A stretch of 10,370 bases of DNA from JACNKV01 sp964422145 (lineage in GTDB: Bacteria; Fidelibacterota; Marinisomatia; Marinisomatales; JACNKV01), in assembly GCA_964422145.1 (NCBI GenBank), contig CAYQZV010000030.1, forward strand, positions 1 to 10,370, in the 5' to 3' direction. The notes under the pieces were generated by a model that saw nothing but the letters and a program-made list of their open reading frames with translations, had not been told where the DNA came from and searched no databases. The position numbers and the translations under genes were made by a program. This document shows, piece after piece, positions 8,211 to 10,370 of this stretch; position 1 is the first letter of the stretch; the number at the start of each line of letters is the position of its first letter.

Positions 8211-9404
8211 TCACTCCTGTATTTGAATGTTAGTGATCTGGATGGACCCGGAGAGGACTTCGTTAAGAATGTAGCTGACTCCCGCTTCGTCGATCGTTAA
8301 TCCATCGTTCGTGTAATATCCGTTCGGTGAGTATCCGTTCAACTCGCCGTTCACACCAAACAATGCATCGAACTGATCGTCACCAATTGCATTACGGAGT
8401 GCGATAAGTATCAGGTCATAGTCTTCGATCGGTTCTGTACCACGGTTCGATTCGGTAATCTGAAATATCCAAATCGGGGATAATATCTCTTCCTGTCCTT
8501 CTGTGGTTTGCATCACTTGCTTTATCTGCCATACATACATTTTACCATATTCAAGCGGTCTAGCACCTGCCGCAGGATACTGAAAAGAGGTAAACGTTCC
8601 AACAGATTCCCAATCTCCGCTTTGAAATGGTAAGGATAACTCATCATTAATAGCTTCTTCAAGTGATGAATGATAGTCCTGATTGAACTCGGCGACTCGG
8701 ATAAAGCTCTCACACGTCATACAACTTTGAGCATTCCAGTTAAAAACAGGTAACGTGGAGTTAATTTGCGTATAAGACAAATCACTCATTGTTCCGCCGG
8801 GCGATTCTAATGTGATAAACGTTGGTGTTTGAATGATTTTAGACTCAAAATCCTGTCCGGTTAATGTCAACTGATAAGGGTCCGGACCGGAAAACACTCG
8901 AATAGAAAAATTATACTCGCCGTCCGGAAGCCTCCCACTGGTTATGACAGAACTTAATATTTGGTCAAATGAAGATGGATTGATGACATCATTAAGCTGC
9001 CCGTTTAATGCAACACTGTTCCCATTGACATCGTACAAAACTTGTGTGTCAGAAGAGATATTACGATTATCAAAAATAAGATCGGCCTGTAAATCAGCGA
9101 TTTCTGTTTCTAAATTGACTAAAGTGACTGGGGAGTTGATCCCGATCTGAGGGGACAGAAGTGTTGCTTCAAATTCTATTCTTACGAATGATGATGCTCC
9201 ATTCAGATGTAGACGATACCGGCATAATTGGACATCAGAAGATCCCGACTGCATATCAAAACCACTGATATAATACGTGGCATAATCTGAAAATCCAGGT
9301 TCGGGAATTAAGTCAACAGTTTGGGCAACTGTTTTTGAAGGAATGCAACATAAAATAATTCCAAAGACAGACGAAATAATCGTTGTGCGAATGTGTTTTC
9401 TCAT
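8211..9404 (-). CDS. Exported protein of unknown family, first gene of the FecR/CHASE2 operon
   Basis: The protein has 397 residues from ATG at 9404, supported by GGAG at 9414-9417. The signal peptide is clear (MRKHIRTTIISSVFGIILCCIPSKTVA), with a type I cleavage site likely after Ala27. The Cys19-Cys20 pair is a poor lipobox because Leu precedes it. Residues ~30-190 are beta-rich and end in 'LPDGEYNFSIRVFS'. Residues ~192-317 form an Fn3-like module with 'LPVFNWNAQSCMTCESFIRVAEF', 'FQYPAAGARPLEYGKMYVWQIK' and 'SPIWIFQI'. It contains a CxxC pair (Cys228, Cys231) that could form a disulfide or bind metal. The C-terminal ~75 residues (LILIALRNAIGDDQFDALFG) look helical, followed by a small mixed tail. 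The final codons contain the ribosome-binding site of the FecR-like gene. I cannot name the family. The layout recalls the exported DUF928-type partners of CHASE2 genes in cyanobacteria, but this is analogy only. Confidence 0.85.
   Translation of the reverse strand: MRKHIRTTIISSVFGIILCCIPSKTVAQTVDLIPEPGFSDYATYYISGFDMQSGSSDVQLCRYRLHLNGASSFVRIEFEATLLSPQIGINSPVTLVNLETEIADLQADLIFDNRNISSDTQVLYDVNGNSVALNGQLNDVINPSSFDQILSSVITSGRLPDGEYNFSIRVFSGPDPYQLTLTGQDFESKIIQTPTFITLESPGGTMSDLSYTQINSTLPVFNWNAQSCMTCESFIRVAEFNQDYHSSLEEAINDELSLPFQSGDWESVGTFTSFQYPAAGARPLEYGKMYVWQIKQVMQTTEGQEEILSPIWIFQITESNRGTEPIEDYDLILIALRNAIGDDQFDALFGVNGELNGYSPNGYYTNDGLTIDEAGVSYILNEVLSGSIQITNIQIQE
8214..8218 (-). promoter_or_regulatory. 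Shine-Dalgarno of the FecR-like gene
   Basis: AGGAG lies 5 nt upstream of ATG 8208 and inside the last two sense codons of the upstream gene (CAG GAG TGA). It fixes the start at 8208 rather than the GTG at 8214, and it ties translation of the two genes together. Confidence 0.75.
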
Positions 9405-9413
9405 AGCTTTAAT

Positions 9414-9417
9414 CTCC
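9414..9417 (-). promoter_or_regulatory. Shine-Dalgarno of the first operon gene
   Basis: GGAG (in CCTGGAGATTAAAGCT) lies 9 nt before ATG 9404. Spacing is slightly long but acceptable. It supports the start with the intact signal peptide. Confidence 0.6.
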
Positions 9418-9463
9418 AGGTTAATTTAGCAGGTGATACCGTCGGGAAACAACTGATTTTAAA

Positions 9464-9494
9464 AGTATAAAGAAAAATGTGAGATTGGTCACAA
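9464..9494 (-). promoter_or_regulatory. Candidate sigma-70-like promoter for the six-gene operon
   Basis: On the minus strand TTGTGA (9489-9494) and TATACT (9464-9469) are separated by 19 nt. The -10 is good, one mismatch from TATAAT. The -35 is partial and the spacer is longer than the preferred 17. The position is logical: just downstream of the rRNA terminator and ~60 nt before the first start codon. This is the only stretch where an operon promoter could fit without lying in rRNA. No operator or cAMP-receptor palindrome is convincing nearby. Confidence 0.35.
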
Positions 9495-9496
9495 CG

Positions 9497-9532
9497 AAAA
9501 AAGCCTTCCCGATATATCAGGAAGGCTTTTTT
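9497..9532 (-). terminator. Intrinsic terminator of the rRNA operon
   Basis: A perfect 13-bp inverted repeat (arms 9497-9509 and 9520-9532, core GCCTTCC/GGAAGGC) surrounds a 10-nt loop. It is flanked by A and T runs, so the minus-strand transcript ends in a U tract after the GC-rich stem. It lies a few nt after the 5S gene. Because the T run is present on both sides it could stop transcription from either direction. The loop contains the palindrome GATATATC. Confidence 0.9.
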
Positions 9533-9539
9533 AATAGTT

Positions 9540-9656
9540 CCCGGCAACGACCTACTCTCCCACGCTGGTCTCCCGCGCAGTACCATCGGCGCGATAGGGC
9601 TTAACTTCCGTGTTCGGAATGAGAACGGGTGTTTCCCCTATGCTATAATCACCGGA
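9540..9656 (-). rRNA. rrf: 5S ribosomal RNA
   Basis: Read on the minus strand, the ~117-nt sequence begins TCCGGTGATTATAGC. It contains the invariant stretches CACCCGTTCTCATTCCGAAC and GAAGTTAAGC, then GATGGTACTG and GGGAGAGTAGG, and ends in GTTGCCGGGA, whose CCGG pairs with the 5' CCGG to close helix I. Exact ends are uncertain by 1-3 nt. It follows the 23S gene without a tRNA in between. Confidence 0.95.
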
Positions 9657-9706
9657 ATAATTTTTTATGGATCAAGCGTGGAGTCATTTCTAACATCGAA
9701 AAATTA
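9657..9706 (-). other. 23S-5S spacer
   Basis: About 50 AT-rich nt between 23S and 5S contain no tRNA. The stretch presumably carries processing-stem sequence (RNase III type), but the partner strand, upstream of 23S, lies outside the window. Confidence 0.6.

Positions 9707-10370
<664 letters not shown>

Noticed and set aside
9401..9586. A 61-codon minus-strand frame between the first operon gene and 5S rRNA
   Set aside because: It crosses the 5S gene and the terminator hairpin, so it is not a plausible protein gene.

Overview
The window comes from an uncultured-looking, Gram-negative, diderm bacterium of moderately AT-rich composition. Secreted proteins ending in an 'SPCVDAGDP...DPDGTR.DMG' type module, a lipoprotein opening with 'FNNVFDPND', a cohesin-like fold and large outer-membrane barrels are a style I associate with the FCB superphylum and its neighbours (Neomarinimicrobiota/Marinimicrobia, Cloacimonadota, KSB1-like lineages). 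That placement is inference. The partial 23S gene would settle it.

Everything in the window reads on the minus strand, so the biological order runs right to left. The right end (about 10370 to 9540) is the tail of a ribosomal RNA operon: the last ~665 nt of 23S rRNA, a ~50 nt spacer without a tRNA, 5S rRNA, and a strong hairpin terminator (9497-9532). A ~90 nt gap with a weak candidate promoter follows.

From 9404 to the left edge run six tightly packed genes, with gaps of 2, 31 and 8 nt and overlaps of 1 and 8 nt, so almost certainly one operon. In order they encode: (1) a 397-aa exported protein of unknown family; (2) a 223-aa exported FecR-domain protein; (3) a 919-aa protein with Ig-like modules joined to a probable outer-membrane beta-barrel; (4) an 848-aa CHASE2-type adenylate cyclase with a complete catalytic set; (5) a 309-aa probable lipoprotein with a C-terminal cohesin-like domain; (6) the first 423 residues of a secreted right-handed beta-helix protein that runs off the left edge.

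The most interesting reading is that this is an envelope-sensing cAMP module. Surface or periplasmic proteins (FecR-like, barrel, cohesin lipoprotein, beta-helix) are encoded with an inner-membrane cyclase whose large extracytoplasmic CHASE2 domain could receive a signal. The catalytic identity of the cyclase is firm. The functional connection between the genes is inferred from operon structure only. No mobile elements, CRISPR arrays, tRNAs or frameshifted genes were seen, and no protein gene is supported on the plus strand.
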